Made by a program: the position numbers and the translations under genes. Positions 32,126-42,821 of a stretch of 64,000 nucleotides of DNA are shown piece by piece. The notes beneath the pieces are model-generated. The model ran no database searches. It was not told where the DNA came from and saw nothing but the letters and a program-made list of their open reading frames with translations. Within the stretch, counting starts at the first letter, position 1; the number at the start of each line of letters is the position of its first letter. The DNA comes from Phialophora verrucosa (Eukaryota > Ascomycota > Eurotiomycetes > Chaetothyriales > Herpotrichiellaceae): contig MSED01000015.1 of assembly GCA_002099365.1 (NCBI GenBank), positions 2,418,001-2,482,000 of the forward strand. Reading direction: 5' to 3'.

Positions 32126-33868
32126 CTAGCTTTGTCCTGCGGGTTTCGCTGCCTCTTTCGCCTTTCTTCTCCGCGAGTAGACGAAAACAAACACGCTAAA
32201 GAAGAAATACGTCGGCTGCAACACACAGGTAAGAACGTATCCCTTGAAGAATCGGGGTGCCTGAACGGTGGGCCATGCAAGAAGAGGAACCCAGGTATTG
32301 AAGGCTGTGCCAGTAGCCAACATGGCACTGATGATGAAAGCTCTTTCTTCCGCATCTCCGGCACACACAAGGTTGGCATGAGAGTAAATGACTGGTGACA
32401 GGGAGACCAGCATGTATCCAATGGCCACCGCAAACCTTGAGGAAAGGTTAATAGCTGGTCTTCGTGGAGGCTGATGCAACAACTTACCACTTCCATGCGA
32501 ATGATGTCTGATCATACAGGACGAAGCCGAGTGAGGCTATGAACGTCATGAACGTCACGAATCCGAACAGCGGTATCTTTGCTTTTTCTCCCCATTTGTC
32601 GACGATCCAGGAGAAAGAGAAGATGAAAACTACGCCCAAGCTAGGGCTCACGGCCTGGTTGTTGTCAGACCATTCAATTCTCGACCGTCACATGAATCGG
32701 AACCGCTTACCGTGTAGTTGTTCACCTGTACCGTGTCGTATTGTGGTTGAGCACGAAGCCAGAGGATGTGCTGTTGCCACCAACCCATACCCAGAATCCA
32801 AATGATATTCCATGGTATCAGCACCCAAAAATGCCACCAGCCAACGAATCGTCTGACGGATGAAAGGGCGAAGGGCAGTCCTTGTGGAGCCTTGCGACCA
32901 ACCAGACGCATCCTCTCAATCGCGATGTTGTGTTCTGCTTCAGTTAAGAACCATCTCTTGTTACCTCTGAGGGCTCCTGGGAAAAATACTGCGCCAAAGA
33001 TGGCGATGGGAAAGGTACAGATTGAAGCGATCAGGAACATCCATCTCCAACCGGCGTGGCCCAATGCGCCATTCAGACTTTGAAAGATCCTGGCAGCAAT
33101 CAATCCCGTGGATATTGTTCCGACTCCCGACGACATGTAAAAGATACCAGCTCGTCGGACTATTTCATCTGGACGATACCAGCTGCCGAGGCAATAGTGG
33201 ATCGTACAGAAGAACGGGCCTTCACAGAGGCCAACAAGAAATCTGTATGCAGCCAACTGGCTGAACCGGGTTGCCCAGAAAGAGAGCATCGTGAAAAGAC
33301 CCCAGGAAAAGGTGGCCACTGGTAGGACAATATGAGCCGGAACCTTGGTGACCAGGAGAGTCGATGGGATCATGGACCTTGCAGTACAGTAAGCAAGCCG
33401 CCCTCGAACGCGCCGTTTCTCACTAACGTTGCATAGCCGACCGTGAAGACAGACGTCAGCTGTACGTATTGATTGCCAAAAAACTTCAAGTCTGCTGAGC
33501 ATTAGCAGCGTGAACGGGCATAGGTCAGGCGAACATCTCACCCTCTCTCATTCCACTGACATAGGCGTTACCCAAGATACCACGGTCGATGTACATGATC
33601 TGCGAAGCTGTCAGAGTTTTGAATGTGACACTTGGGGAGTTCCATACCCAGAAACCCATGCATGCAAAAGACAAGATGAGGAAGTCCAACTTTAGAATCA
33701 GCCTTCGCTCAACAGGACCATCATTTTTATCGAACCAGGCGACAAAGCTTCTCTCTTTCGAGGGGTTTGGATTGGCTCCATAAGGGTTGTTCACGTGAAC
33801 CTCTTCCTTCACTCAGAGTCGGTCTCTGGAATAGCCGTCACCGTGACGGCCTCCTGCTCTTTCGACAT
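32126..33868 (-). CDS. MFS transporter, Dal5/allantoate-permease (anion:cation symporter) type; N-terminus apparently frameshifted
   Basis: Plasma-membrane carrier of about 480 aa in five coding blocks, with minus-strand introns at 33492-33541, 33378-33427, 32655-32710 and 32436-32487, all GT-AG of 50-56 bp and phase consistent. The spliced protein reads DLKFFGNQYVQLTSVFTVGYAT, then the RFLVGLCEGPFF and YRPDEIVRRAG blocks of the ACS/Dal5 family, and ends in a cytosolic RRRKAKE tail. The start is the problem. ATG 33868 gives MSKEQEAVTVTAIPETDSE and then TGA (33809-33811). The clear continuation KEEVHVNNPYGANPNPSKE lies in another frame with no ATG and no room for an intron. It may be a pseudogene, a sequence error or use an unseen upstream exon. 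It is divergent from the BVMO gene. Confidence 0.8.
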
Positions 33869-34362
33869 TTTGCGGTACAAGAGATTGTCGACTTGGAGAG
33901 TGCTCATGGATTACGACTAGATAGCGATCTTCTTCGACTCTATTTATTCAACAGCTACACCTATGCAAATTTGTTTTCACGACCCTTTCTTTTTGTCGCC
34001 ATATGACTGTTGAATTGCGTCAAACGGCAGGGGAATTGTTGGAAACACCTGGACCACGGCGCCTCAGACAAGCCATGCCATTCAGAAAGTTCTTCACCGC
34101 CTATCTCCGACGATCGGACATCTATTTCGAGCACGCCATGCGATCCAGTCAACACAAGGTTCCGACTATCTTCTCGTGGGACAGTACTAAGCTAGCATAG
34201 CATGTTCGGCGAACTATATCCGGAATCCACAGAGACTACCGGACGAGAACGATACCGCTTGGAGGTATCGAACCACTCTTCTCTTAGTATACCACGTTCT
34301 CATCATAAGCGAGTGGATCGGATCACCACACGTGCAATGAGCCGTTCCAACTTCAAAGCCAA
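33869..34362. promoter_or_regulatory. Shared divergent promoter of the MFS transporter and BVMO genes
   Basis: About 500 bp separate the two starts, which would allow co-regulation of carrier and oxygenase. CACACGTG is present at about 34327-34334. Confidence 0.45.
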
Positions 34363-36378
34363 ATGGCGTTTACTCGTGGGCTGGCTCCTATACCAGCATT
34401 CCCTCTCATCAAAAATTCATCAGGAAGATCGTTCAGTGGGATTGCTGCAGCCAAAATGTCTAACGATGTTGGAGCCACGTCTACTACTTCAGATTCTTCT
34501 GAAACAGCTTCACGAAGGACCTCGTTTGATGTTTTGGAGACGCCAATCACTGAAGTAGAGGTTGCAGAGCCTCCCGCAGTGACTTTCATGGAGAGGCCAG
34601 TCAAAGTAATCATCGTTGGTGCAGGAATTGGAGGCATTGCTACTGCTGTCCTATTGTCGCGCAAGGTCAACAATTTGACTTATACCGTATACGATCGGAA
34701 TGATAGGGTCGGAGGTACTTGGGCAGAGAACCGCTATCCTGGTGTCCGATGTATGTTGATGACAGGCCGTCCGCTCTTTATCAGATCTCGCGTCGTTCCT
34801 TGCATAAACTGACAAAAAATAGGCGACGTGCCATCGCACGTATATCAACTGACATTCGCCCCGAACACTGACTGGACCGAGTACTACTCGCCGGGTTCTG
34901 AGATACAACAATACTATCAGCGAGTGGTGGAGGATTATGGCGTCAAGCCTAATCTTCGACTGTCGCATGAAGTTCTTGCTGCTCGGTGGCTCTCTGAGGA
35001 GTCTTTGTGGGAAATCCAGGTCAAAGACTTGTCTTCCGGCAATATTACCATCGACACAGCCGACTTCTTTGTATCCGCACCCGGACGAGTTAATCAACCA
35101 TACTATCCGGATCTGCAAGGCCTTGAGGACTTTCAAGGAACGGTGCTTCACACGGCCAGATGGGATCCCCACGTCGATCTGCGCAACAAACACGTGGCCG
35201 TGATAGGCAATGGCGCCAGTGGTCAGCAAATTTTGCCAAACATCTTGCCCGAAGTGGCTCATATCGACCATTATGTGCGCTCGAAGACCTACGTGAGTCC
35301 CACCTTTCGCCAAGGTCTGTTAGAAGCATCACAAGAGATTCCCGGAGGCCACATTTACTCGGAAGAAGAAAAGAGATCGTTCCGTGATGATCCCAAGAAG
35401 TATCTAGCATACAGAAAGGAGCTGGACAAGACTCACTATGGAGGCGTCAACAATCGCTTTGCCACGATCGGAAGCGAGGCGAACCAGAAACTTCGTGAAA
35501 GTCTTTTATCGACAATGTTGCAACGCCTGAAGGGTGACGAGGAATGGCTGGCGCGTCTCACCCCGGATTACGCACCAGGATGCAAGAGACTCACTCCGGC
35601 TCCGGGATACCTCGAAGCCATCATCGGACCAAAGGTCGAATTTGTCGACGCCAAGATAACTCGAGCGACTCCGTCGGGTCTGGAGACCGAGGATGGGAAT
35701 GTCAGGAACGTCGACGTGATCATCCTCGCCACCGGCTTCAGAGATGGCTTCTATCCGCGCTTCCCCACGACTGACGAGAGAGGCCAGGATTTATCCCAGG
35801 CTTGGCGACCAGGTGGAAAGATCGGATACCCCGAGACATACCTGGGCATTATGGCGCCACAGGCACCAAATTACTTCTTCGTCCTCCAGGCGCAGGGCAA
35901 CGCGTTTGGCGGGACCGTGCCCTACCAGTGCGAAATCTCGGCAACCTATATCGCTGGGGTGATTCGAAAAGTCCAGCGCCACGGGTACAAGAGCATCCGC
36001 CCCTCGCCAAGAGCCGCCGAGGAGTTCGGCGTCGTGGTGGACCGGTATTTCGAGAACTCGGTAATCAACGACAATTGCCGGACTTATTTCAAGCTGGGTG
36101 GGAAGACGGGCAAGGCTCGAAACGTGATCGGCTTTCCCGGCACGACGAGGCAGAGACTGGAAGTTCTCTCGGAGCCGAGGTGGGAGGATTTCTTGTTCGA
36201 TAAACAATCGGATCAGACCACTGTCAATGACTCGACCAAGGAGAACCGCTTCTTGACCTTTTGGGGCGATGGCAGGTCCGCTCTTGACGTGGCAAATGAT
36301 CTGGACACCATGACCGACTATCTGACGGAAGTCGGCAAGGCGGACTTGAGGCGTTTGCACGAGGGGAGAGTGTTGTGA
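34363..36378 (+). CDS. Class B flavin monooxygenase, Baeyer-Villiger type
   Basis: FAD- and NADPH-dependent oxygenase of 647 aa with one phase-1 intron at 34751-34822 (GTATGT...ATAG). After about 80 polar residues come the FAD-binding site (VIIVGAGIGGIATAVLL), the GTWAENRYPGVRCDVPSHVY block, the fingerprint FQGTVLHTARWD (FxGxxxHxxxW, as in BVMOs), and the NADPH Rossmann site (VAVIGNGASGQQ). The ATG motif (VIILATGF) follows. BVMOs insert oxygen next to ketones to make esters or lactones; substrate unknown. Upstream in-frame ATG codons are few; ATG 34363 was taken, ATG 34456 (MSNDVG) is possible. Neighbours are a divergent MFS carrier and a second flavin oxygenase downstream, suggesting a small catabolic or biosynthetic module. 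Confidence 0.88.
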
Positions 36379-37020
36379 TGGGCGCGACGGCTCCGTATCA
36401 AGGTGGAAGCAATGGAGTGGAAATGGTTTGCCCCGTTCAGTTTCTTGACAGTCCGTCTTCCTCCCGCCGAGCATTACATTGGTAGCCACCCAAGGGATCC
36501 AAGCAGACTCTGAGGCTCTCTCTCTCCACTCATCCATGTCCGTGCCGTTTTTCTACAGGTTTTAGATATCAGTCTGAGAGTATTGGCGGACATGACGATT
36601 TGTAGCCTCTAATTGCGTGACCGAAAGAGTTTCGATGTGGCCGGTTCCGGTTTAGTCTGGACTACGAATACCCACTCTGGGGCTGTTAAGACTTTCTACA
36701 TAACGTCTTATCAGACACCAGAACAAAGCCTAATGCTCGCCATATTGCTCGACGGTGAAAAAAGATTCTATTATCGCCAGGTTGCGCGCGTCTGGATCTT
36801 ATAGCCAAGAGCGATATCGGCGGAAGAGGAGCGCATCTGGAAGTCGCGGGACGATAGAATCCCCCCGGTCTCAAAATACTTGTGTAGGTTGGGAGTGAGA
36901 GATGTGTGTATGCCCGGTTCTAGAGCGACGTGTACGTGTGTAGAGACCTACGGAGAAAGCGAGAGAGACTCAAACAGCGCAAGCAATCCTGGGTAATATA
37001 TCATTTCAACTCTCCGAACC
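36379..37020. other. Intergenic region (promoter of the FMN monooxygenase gene)
   Basis: About 640 bp, no gene seen. Confidence 0.4.
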
Positions 37021-38917
37021 ATGGCGAATACAGCGCAGGACCCGGCGCAAGATGGCCCCCTTCCGTCAACCACGACGACAGCATTACCCGTGCTCACAAA
37101 CGGCCACCAAGCGAAGAAGAAGAAACGTATACTTCTCAATGCCTTTGACATGAATGGTATTGGTCATATCAGGTACAGCAGACTCTATACTCGCTCGGGC
37201 TGTTTGTTGCTCTTCGTTGCGTGCGCCCCGACTGACAGAAAGACCACGATTCGCAGTCCAGGGCAGTGGCGAAATCCAGTCGACCGATCGAAATACAAGA
37301 ACAGACTCGATTATTGGATCAACCTGGCGAAATTGCTCGATCGAGGCAAATTCAACGCCCTCTTTCTCGCGGACAACTTTGGCTCGCATGATATCTACAC
37401 CGGAAGCCATGACCCGGCGATCCGCGCAGGGACGCAGTGGCCTATGTATGATCCTTTTGTGGTAGGTTTGAGTTGGCACGCTCTTGTCTTCCGCCAAAGA
37501 CGGTGCTGTGCTGACTGTGTCTCTGTCAAGATCATCTCCGCAATGGCTGCCGTGACCCAAAACGTTGCATTCGGAGTCACTTCGTGCACGACATTCGAAC
37601 CGCCGTTCTTGTTGGCCAAGCGGTTCTCGACTTTAGATCATGTCACTCAAGGTCGGATTGCTTGGGTATATGAAAACCACTCTCTCTCTACAAGGGATGT
37701 TTGTGGGCGACTGACAACTTGAGCGGGCTCTAGAATATTGTTACGTCTTGGTCGGACAATGCCGCGCGCGCGGTTGGGCTCGAAGAGCTGCCGGAACATG
37801 ATCTCAGATACGAGATGGCAGAGGAGTATCTCAACCTGATGTACAAGTAAGTGTATTGTCTCCACGCAGCTCGAATGTTGGCCGTGTCTACTCTAGAGCC
37901 CGCGCAAAGATGATATATGGCTGACCATGCCTCCAGGCTCTGGGAAGGATCCTGGGCCGATGACGCCGTGGTTCAAGACGCAAAGAACGCAACGTATACT
38001 GACCCGTCCAAGGTGCGGAAGATCTCGCATCGGGGCCGGTTCTTCAAGTGTGTAAGCGCGCACCTCGTGGACCCGTCACCTCAACGCACGCCAGTTCTGT
38101 TCCAGGCCGGAATGTCACCGTACGTTCTGCAAGATAGATTCCCACAACTCACCTGTGAGAGGAAGTGCTGACCACTTTTGTGTTGCTGCGCTCAAGAGCC
38201 GGTGCAGCATTCGGTGCCAAACACGCCGAATGTATCTTTATAGGCGGTCGCTCACCTGCATTTGTACGCACAAAAATCGACGAAACACGCAAGCTCGCCG
38301 CCGAGCAGGGCCGCGATCCTCGCTCCCTCAAGTTCTTCGTCCAGTTCACCCCGATTCTCGGCGCCACAGACGCTGAAGCACAGGCCAAACTCGATGAGCA
38401 CCGAAAATACGCCATTCCTGAGGGCGGACTGGCTCTGTTCTGTGGAATTTCCAAGATCGACGTCAGCAAGTTCCCTCTTGACGAGGACTTCCCACGGGAC
38501 CGCGACCACCCGTTGTACACTGGACTGAGTCCACGAGCGATCGAGGCGTTGACGCACAAACCGGATGGCTTCGAAACGTGGACGCCACGGGACCTGGGAA
38601 ATTTCCAGGCCATCGGTGGCAGCGGAACGTTTATTGCGGGAAGTCCACAAACGGTCGCAGACGAGATGGAACGGTGGATTTACGAAGGTGACGTGGATGG
38701 GTTTAATATCGGACATGTTGTAGTGCCTGGGGCGTGGGAGGATGTAGTCGACTTATTGATCCCCGAACTCGAAAGGAGAGGGTATGACCAGGATTACCCG
38801 TCTGAGGGAGTGACGGCGAGAGAGAATTTGTATGCGACGCCCGGGGAGTGGAAGTTGAGAGAGGATCATCCGGGGAGGAAGTTCGCTTTTGACGAGTACG
38901 GAAAGAGTTGGGAGTGA
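37021..38917 (+). CDS. FMN-dependent luciferase-like monooxygenase, NtaA/SnaA/DszA family
   Basis: Two-component-type flavin monooxygenase of 502 aa in six exons; introns 37173-37256, 37462-37530, 37666-37733, 37847-37936 and 38120-38196 are all GT-AG and keep frame. The spliced protein shows the family blocks SPGQWRNPVDRS, KFNALFLADNFG, TSCTTFEPPFLLAKRFSTLDH, GRIAWNIVTSWSDNAARAVG, GRFFKCVSAHLVDPSPQRTPV and FQAGMSPAGAAFGAKHAECIF. These enzymes use FMNH2 from a partner reductase to oxidise substrates such as nitrilotriacetate, dibenzothiophene sulphone or pristinamycin precursors. No reductase gene is seen next door, though a distant one could supply FMNH2. Context with an MFS carrier and a BVMO supports a shared oxidative route. 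Confidence 0.9.
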
Positions 38918-39526
38918 TGCAGAGGACGCAGTATTGGTGGTGGACGAGATTGTACTCACCAAAAGCATTGATATCTCACTGAATGCGTGACGGGATGGTT
39001 TCTCTTCCCAAGGGCCTCTTTCAGACATATCCCTCGTCCAAGTCATCTAGTTCAAGTGTGAGGTCGAAGATCAGACTACACAATGTCTCGTCGTTGCCTC
39101 CGGTCTGACAATGCCGCAATAGCCTTGGAGTCAGGTCTAACTTGGGGATAAAACGAGTGTTGGGACACATAAATCGTTTCGTGCCTGTAGATAATATGGC
39201 GTGGCGGTCTCCCTCCATGAAGTTACATGTTTGTGACTCAATTGGAGGACATGGTCATATTCGAAGGGGTCGGGGCCGGCGCCTAACTATATAGTTACGA
39301 AGGCCTGCTGTATTATTACGCATGAGTCTCGAATACCCATACGGCCTGTGACGCCTTGGTGTCGTCTTTACAGGCCCTCGGGCAACCTTCCCAGTCACAA
39401 GTGTGCGTAACCACAAGTCACGTGATTGTGCCAAGGCTTGCAGCTTCATGTACAACACATCCTTCTATGCTCGTACGCTTCCTGTATCAATCGGTGCTCG
39501 GTAATACCACGAATTAGGGATTTCTC
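38918..39526. promoter_or_regulatory. MOD5 upstream region
   Basis: About 600 bp with no gene. It contains a full Cbf1 consensus site (annotated separately). Confidence 0.4.
39417..39424. promoter_or_regulatory. Cbf1-type site GTCACGTG upstream of MOD5
   Basis: GTCACGTG matches the RTCACRTG consensus of Cbf1-like bHLH factors, about 103 bp before the first MOD5 ATG. A Cbf1-like gene is encoded at 11.2-12.0 kb of this window. Occupancy is not shown. Confidence 0.4.
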
Positions 39527-41010
39527 ATGTCCGTGCTGCTGAGGCGGGGGCTGAAGATGGCGTCTCCGCCGCCGAGAGACCCGTTGATTATGATCATAGG
39601 CGCAACGGGCACGGGTAAATCAAAGGTGAGTGTTCGCCTCTCGCCTGTACGGAGATTTCGCATCCCCTGATGGCTACAGAACAGTTGGCCGTGGAACTTG
39701 CCACACGTTTCAACGGCGAAATCATCAACTGCGATGCTATGCAGATGTACAAGGGTCTGCCGATCATCACGAACAAGATTCCCGACAACGAACGAAATGG
39801 TATCCGACATCATCTGCTTGACTGTATTGATCTCAGGGAGAAGCCATGGAGTGTGCAGCATTTCGTGAGAGAAAGCTCCCGCATCATTGACGCCATTCGC
39901 GCAAGAGGCAAGCTGCCTATTGTAGTCGGTGGTACTATCTACTACACCTTTTCGTTGCTGTTCAACGACGCCATCCTGAGTGCAGCTGACGGCGAGTCCA
40001 TTGATCGGTCTCTTGTTGCACCGGCGGATGAAGCCGTGGAGGACTTCCCCATTTTGTCAGCTCCAACAGAAGAGATCTTCGCAAAGCTGAGGGAGGTGGA
40101 TCCCGAGATGGCGAAAAGATGGCATCCGAATGATAGGAACAAAATCCGGCGGTCGCTCGAGATATATCTGAGGAGTGGGAGGAAGGCCTCAGACATCTAT
40201 GCTGAGCAACGCCAATCGATGCTAGAAAATGAGGATAGCGGGAATGCCAAAGATACCCTTCCGGCTCGAGACGGCGCCACAACCAAGCGTAAGATGTCTT
40301 TACGTTATCCCAGCTTGATGTTATGGTTGGAAGCCGAAGATGCAGTGTTGAAACAGAGACTGAACGCGAGGGTAGACGCCATGGTCGCGGACGGTCTATG
40401 TGACGAAGTGGTGCAGATGGCTAATTGCGAATCGGAATTAAGGAACGAAGGCCAATCTGTAGATATGACCAACGGCATCTGGGCTTCGATCGGCTACAAA
40501 GAGATGAAGCCATGGCTGGATGAGCAGCAGGCATCAGGTGCTGATTCTGCAAGGGTATTGGCTGCAAAAGAGCGTGGCATCGAAGCCATCAAAGCCAGCA
40601 CTAGACGCTACGCAAAGCGCCAGAACCGCTTCGTTCGCATTCGGTTGGCCAAAGCTTTAAAGGCTGCTGGCAGATATGAACTGCTTTACCTCCTAGATTG
40701 CACTGACCTGATGCGGTGGAACACTGTGGTGAGAGAACCAGCGGAAGCGCTGGTTAAGGCTTTCGTCCAGGGCGGCGAACTGCCTGGAGCCAAGACTCTC
40801 TCGTTCATGGCAGAGAATATGCTCTTGCACATTGCGCAGGATAGCATGGTTGATGATCGCCAGGCCCGAACTTGTGAGATCTGCAACAAGACTCTCATGA
40901 CTGAAAAGGAGTGGAACGGCCACCTCGCAAGCCGCAGTCATAAGAAGGTTATTGCAGCGCAGCGTAGACAGAAATTGCTGTCTGGGGAAGAGAACCATGC
41001 CCAAGGATGA
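39527..41010 (+). CDS. MOD5: tRNA dimethylallyltransferase, MOD5-like, with C-terminal zinc finger
   Basis: Adds isopentenyl to A37 of tRNAs reading UNN codons. 474 aa in two exons; the phase-0 intron 39626-39684 (GTGAGT...ACAG) follows the P-loop IIGATGTGKSK, and splicing at the second AG gives LAVELATRFNGEIINCDAMQMYKG, the family's next block. Further motifs are GGTIYYT and RRYAKRQNRF. A matrin-type C2H2 finger (CEICNK, then HLASRSH) sits near the C-terminus, as in eukaryotic MOD5/TRIT1. There are two in-frame ATGs, 39527 and 39557; the ten extra residues (MSVLLRRGLK) are basic and hydrophobic, reminiscent of the alternative starts that split yeast Mod5 between mitochondria and cytosol/nucleus. 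Convergent with RAI1 (119 bp apart). Confidence 0.94.
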
Positions 41011-41129
41011 CAGGTCGTTCAGTTCACGAACTCGGCCGCGTTAACACCTAGGCATCGAAGTGGGAACAGTGGCTACCATCTTAGCCATCGAAACACGATT
41101 CACACACCACTCCGAGTGAGCAGGATGGA

Positions 41130-42465
41130 TCAGGGTGGCTCGATGCCGTCACCGTCGGCCTGCCCCTTCAGGATCTGCAAATGCTGCTGATGTGCCTCGA
41201 GGCCACTAGTCCGCCATTCGACAAAGGCAGGTGAGAGGATATCTCCATGACCTGGTCCTTCGAGCTTGAATACCTCCAGGACGGGGACATTCTCTCGCTT
41301 TCTGATGCGCCAGACGCCGTCAGAAGTGATGACATCTTTGAGCCCTGTCAACAACATCAGCTACACGCACACACAATGGTACCGCCGGTGCTCACATTCG
41401 AGAAAACTCGCGGCGAAGTTTATGCAAGTCTGCCCATCCCACAGGGCTTTGCCTTTGAGCTTGACCTTGTCCGGGATTGTCTGGACATCCAATTCCTCGA
41501 CCTGTTCAAGAATACCTTGCTGTGTTCGATAGCCAACGACGATTCTCGGTACTCCAAGCAAGAACGATTGTGCCCAAAACTTGAGCAGCTTTCTTTCATA
41601 CTTGATCTGCTCCTTTTCATTGGCGACGATGGCGGTGGTTTTCAGCTCAACCCAATCTATCGGCTTGGACTTGTCTTCCGGCTTGAACGCCATGACGGCG
41701 TCGACTTCGCCACCAAGGATCATCTTCACTTTCCCAAGACCGGTGCGCACAATGGAGCAGTACTGCGCGTAATTACTCACAACCTCGTCCTCACGGGATT
41801 CGATATACTCGCGGGACGTCTCCGGCCATGATGTCGGCATCAGAGACACAGATTCGAACTTGTATCCCCAGAAACTCATCAGGTCTTGTGGCAAAGCACC
41901 TGGTCGGCCGGCTGATGAAAACTGGTGCTGTCGGGAAGAAATCTTCTTGGTGTGGTTCTCTTCAAGGAATATGGTGCCTTGGAACAGTGTCGCATTCATC
42001 TCCCAGTCATCAAGCTTGGAGAAAGGAGCCACCATGATCTATTCGACGCATAAGCGAGAATCTCTGGTTTCCGACAGATTGCCGCACCTTGGTCATCATT
42101 CCTCGCCACGTCACCAGGTCTATCACTGTCTTCGACCCTTTCTCCTTCTCGTGAGCAATCATGGCCTCCAGCAGGCCGTCCAGATGATCATCGCCGGCGT
42201 CATCGAGCTGTCGAAATGTCTCAAAGCCTCGGCTCAGGTCGCAGGGAAGGGCAGGTGGGTAATAGTACCGTAGGCTGGAGTCATCATAACGAAACTCGTG
42301 GTTCTCGTCAAACGAGAAACATGTGATCTCCTGCGCAAGTCAGTATCAGTTAGAATTTGGCATGGGCAGGCATGCTCTAGGTCTTCGGACGGCCGCATTC
42401 AGGTTCGCGAAGCGAGACACCGGCGCGATGTTGAAGTCGTGTATCTGAGCCATCACGGCCACCAT
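41130..42465 (-). CDS. RAI1: RAI1/DXO-family mRNA quality-control enzyme
   Basis: Nuclear partner of the 5'-3' exonuclease Rat1/Dhp1, removing incomplete caps or pyrophosphate from RNA 5' ends. Four exons on the minus strand; introns at 42331-42375, 42039-42087 and 41345-41395. ATG 42453 (MAQIHDFNIAPVSRF) gives 392 aa; ATG 42465 adds four residues. Spliced blocks include RRPREITCFSFDENHEFR, TWRGMMTKIMVAPF, the metal-binding GGEVDAVM and the WVELKTTA motif, all diagnostic of Rai1/DXO. The first intron starts with GC (AGA then GCATGC) instead of GT, but has a good branch site (CTAAC) and a GCAG acceptor. Divergent from the SAP-domain gene across about 360 bp. Confidence 0.92.
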
Positions 42466-42821
42466 TACCGCGCGCCGACCGTAATGGGAGATTGTCTGTC
42501 AAGCATCTCGGCACGCCCACCCAGATTTGAGGTCGTTGGGGAGCGGAAAATCGAGCATCAATCCTCGAACGATATTCCACAGCACCACAAGTCGACAAAG
42601 GAAAGGTTCCAGCGCATCTTCGAGTTCGCGCACGTGACGTCGCGACACGCGCGACGCGTCCACGTCATCGTTCAAACATAGTCGGTGGGAAGTAGGACGA
42701 AGTTTCTCGAAATTGGGATATACTGTGTGATATACTGGGTGCTCGTATCCTGCGTCCATTGCTATCTTCCTCCCCTCCATCATCCGTGCTTTTGTCAAAT
42801 CCGAATACCTTCAGAATCACA
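42466..42821. promoter_or_regulatory. Short divergent promoter RAI1 / SAP-domain gene
   Basis: 356 bp shared upstream region, with CACGTGACGTC at 42631-42641: an E-box overlapping a CRE-like half (TGACGTC). This could bind Cbf1-like bHLH or bZIP factors. Sequence match only. Confidence 0.4.
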
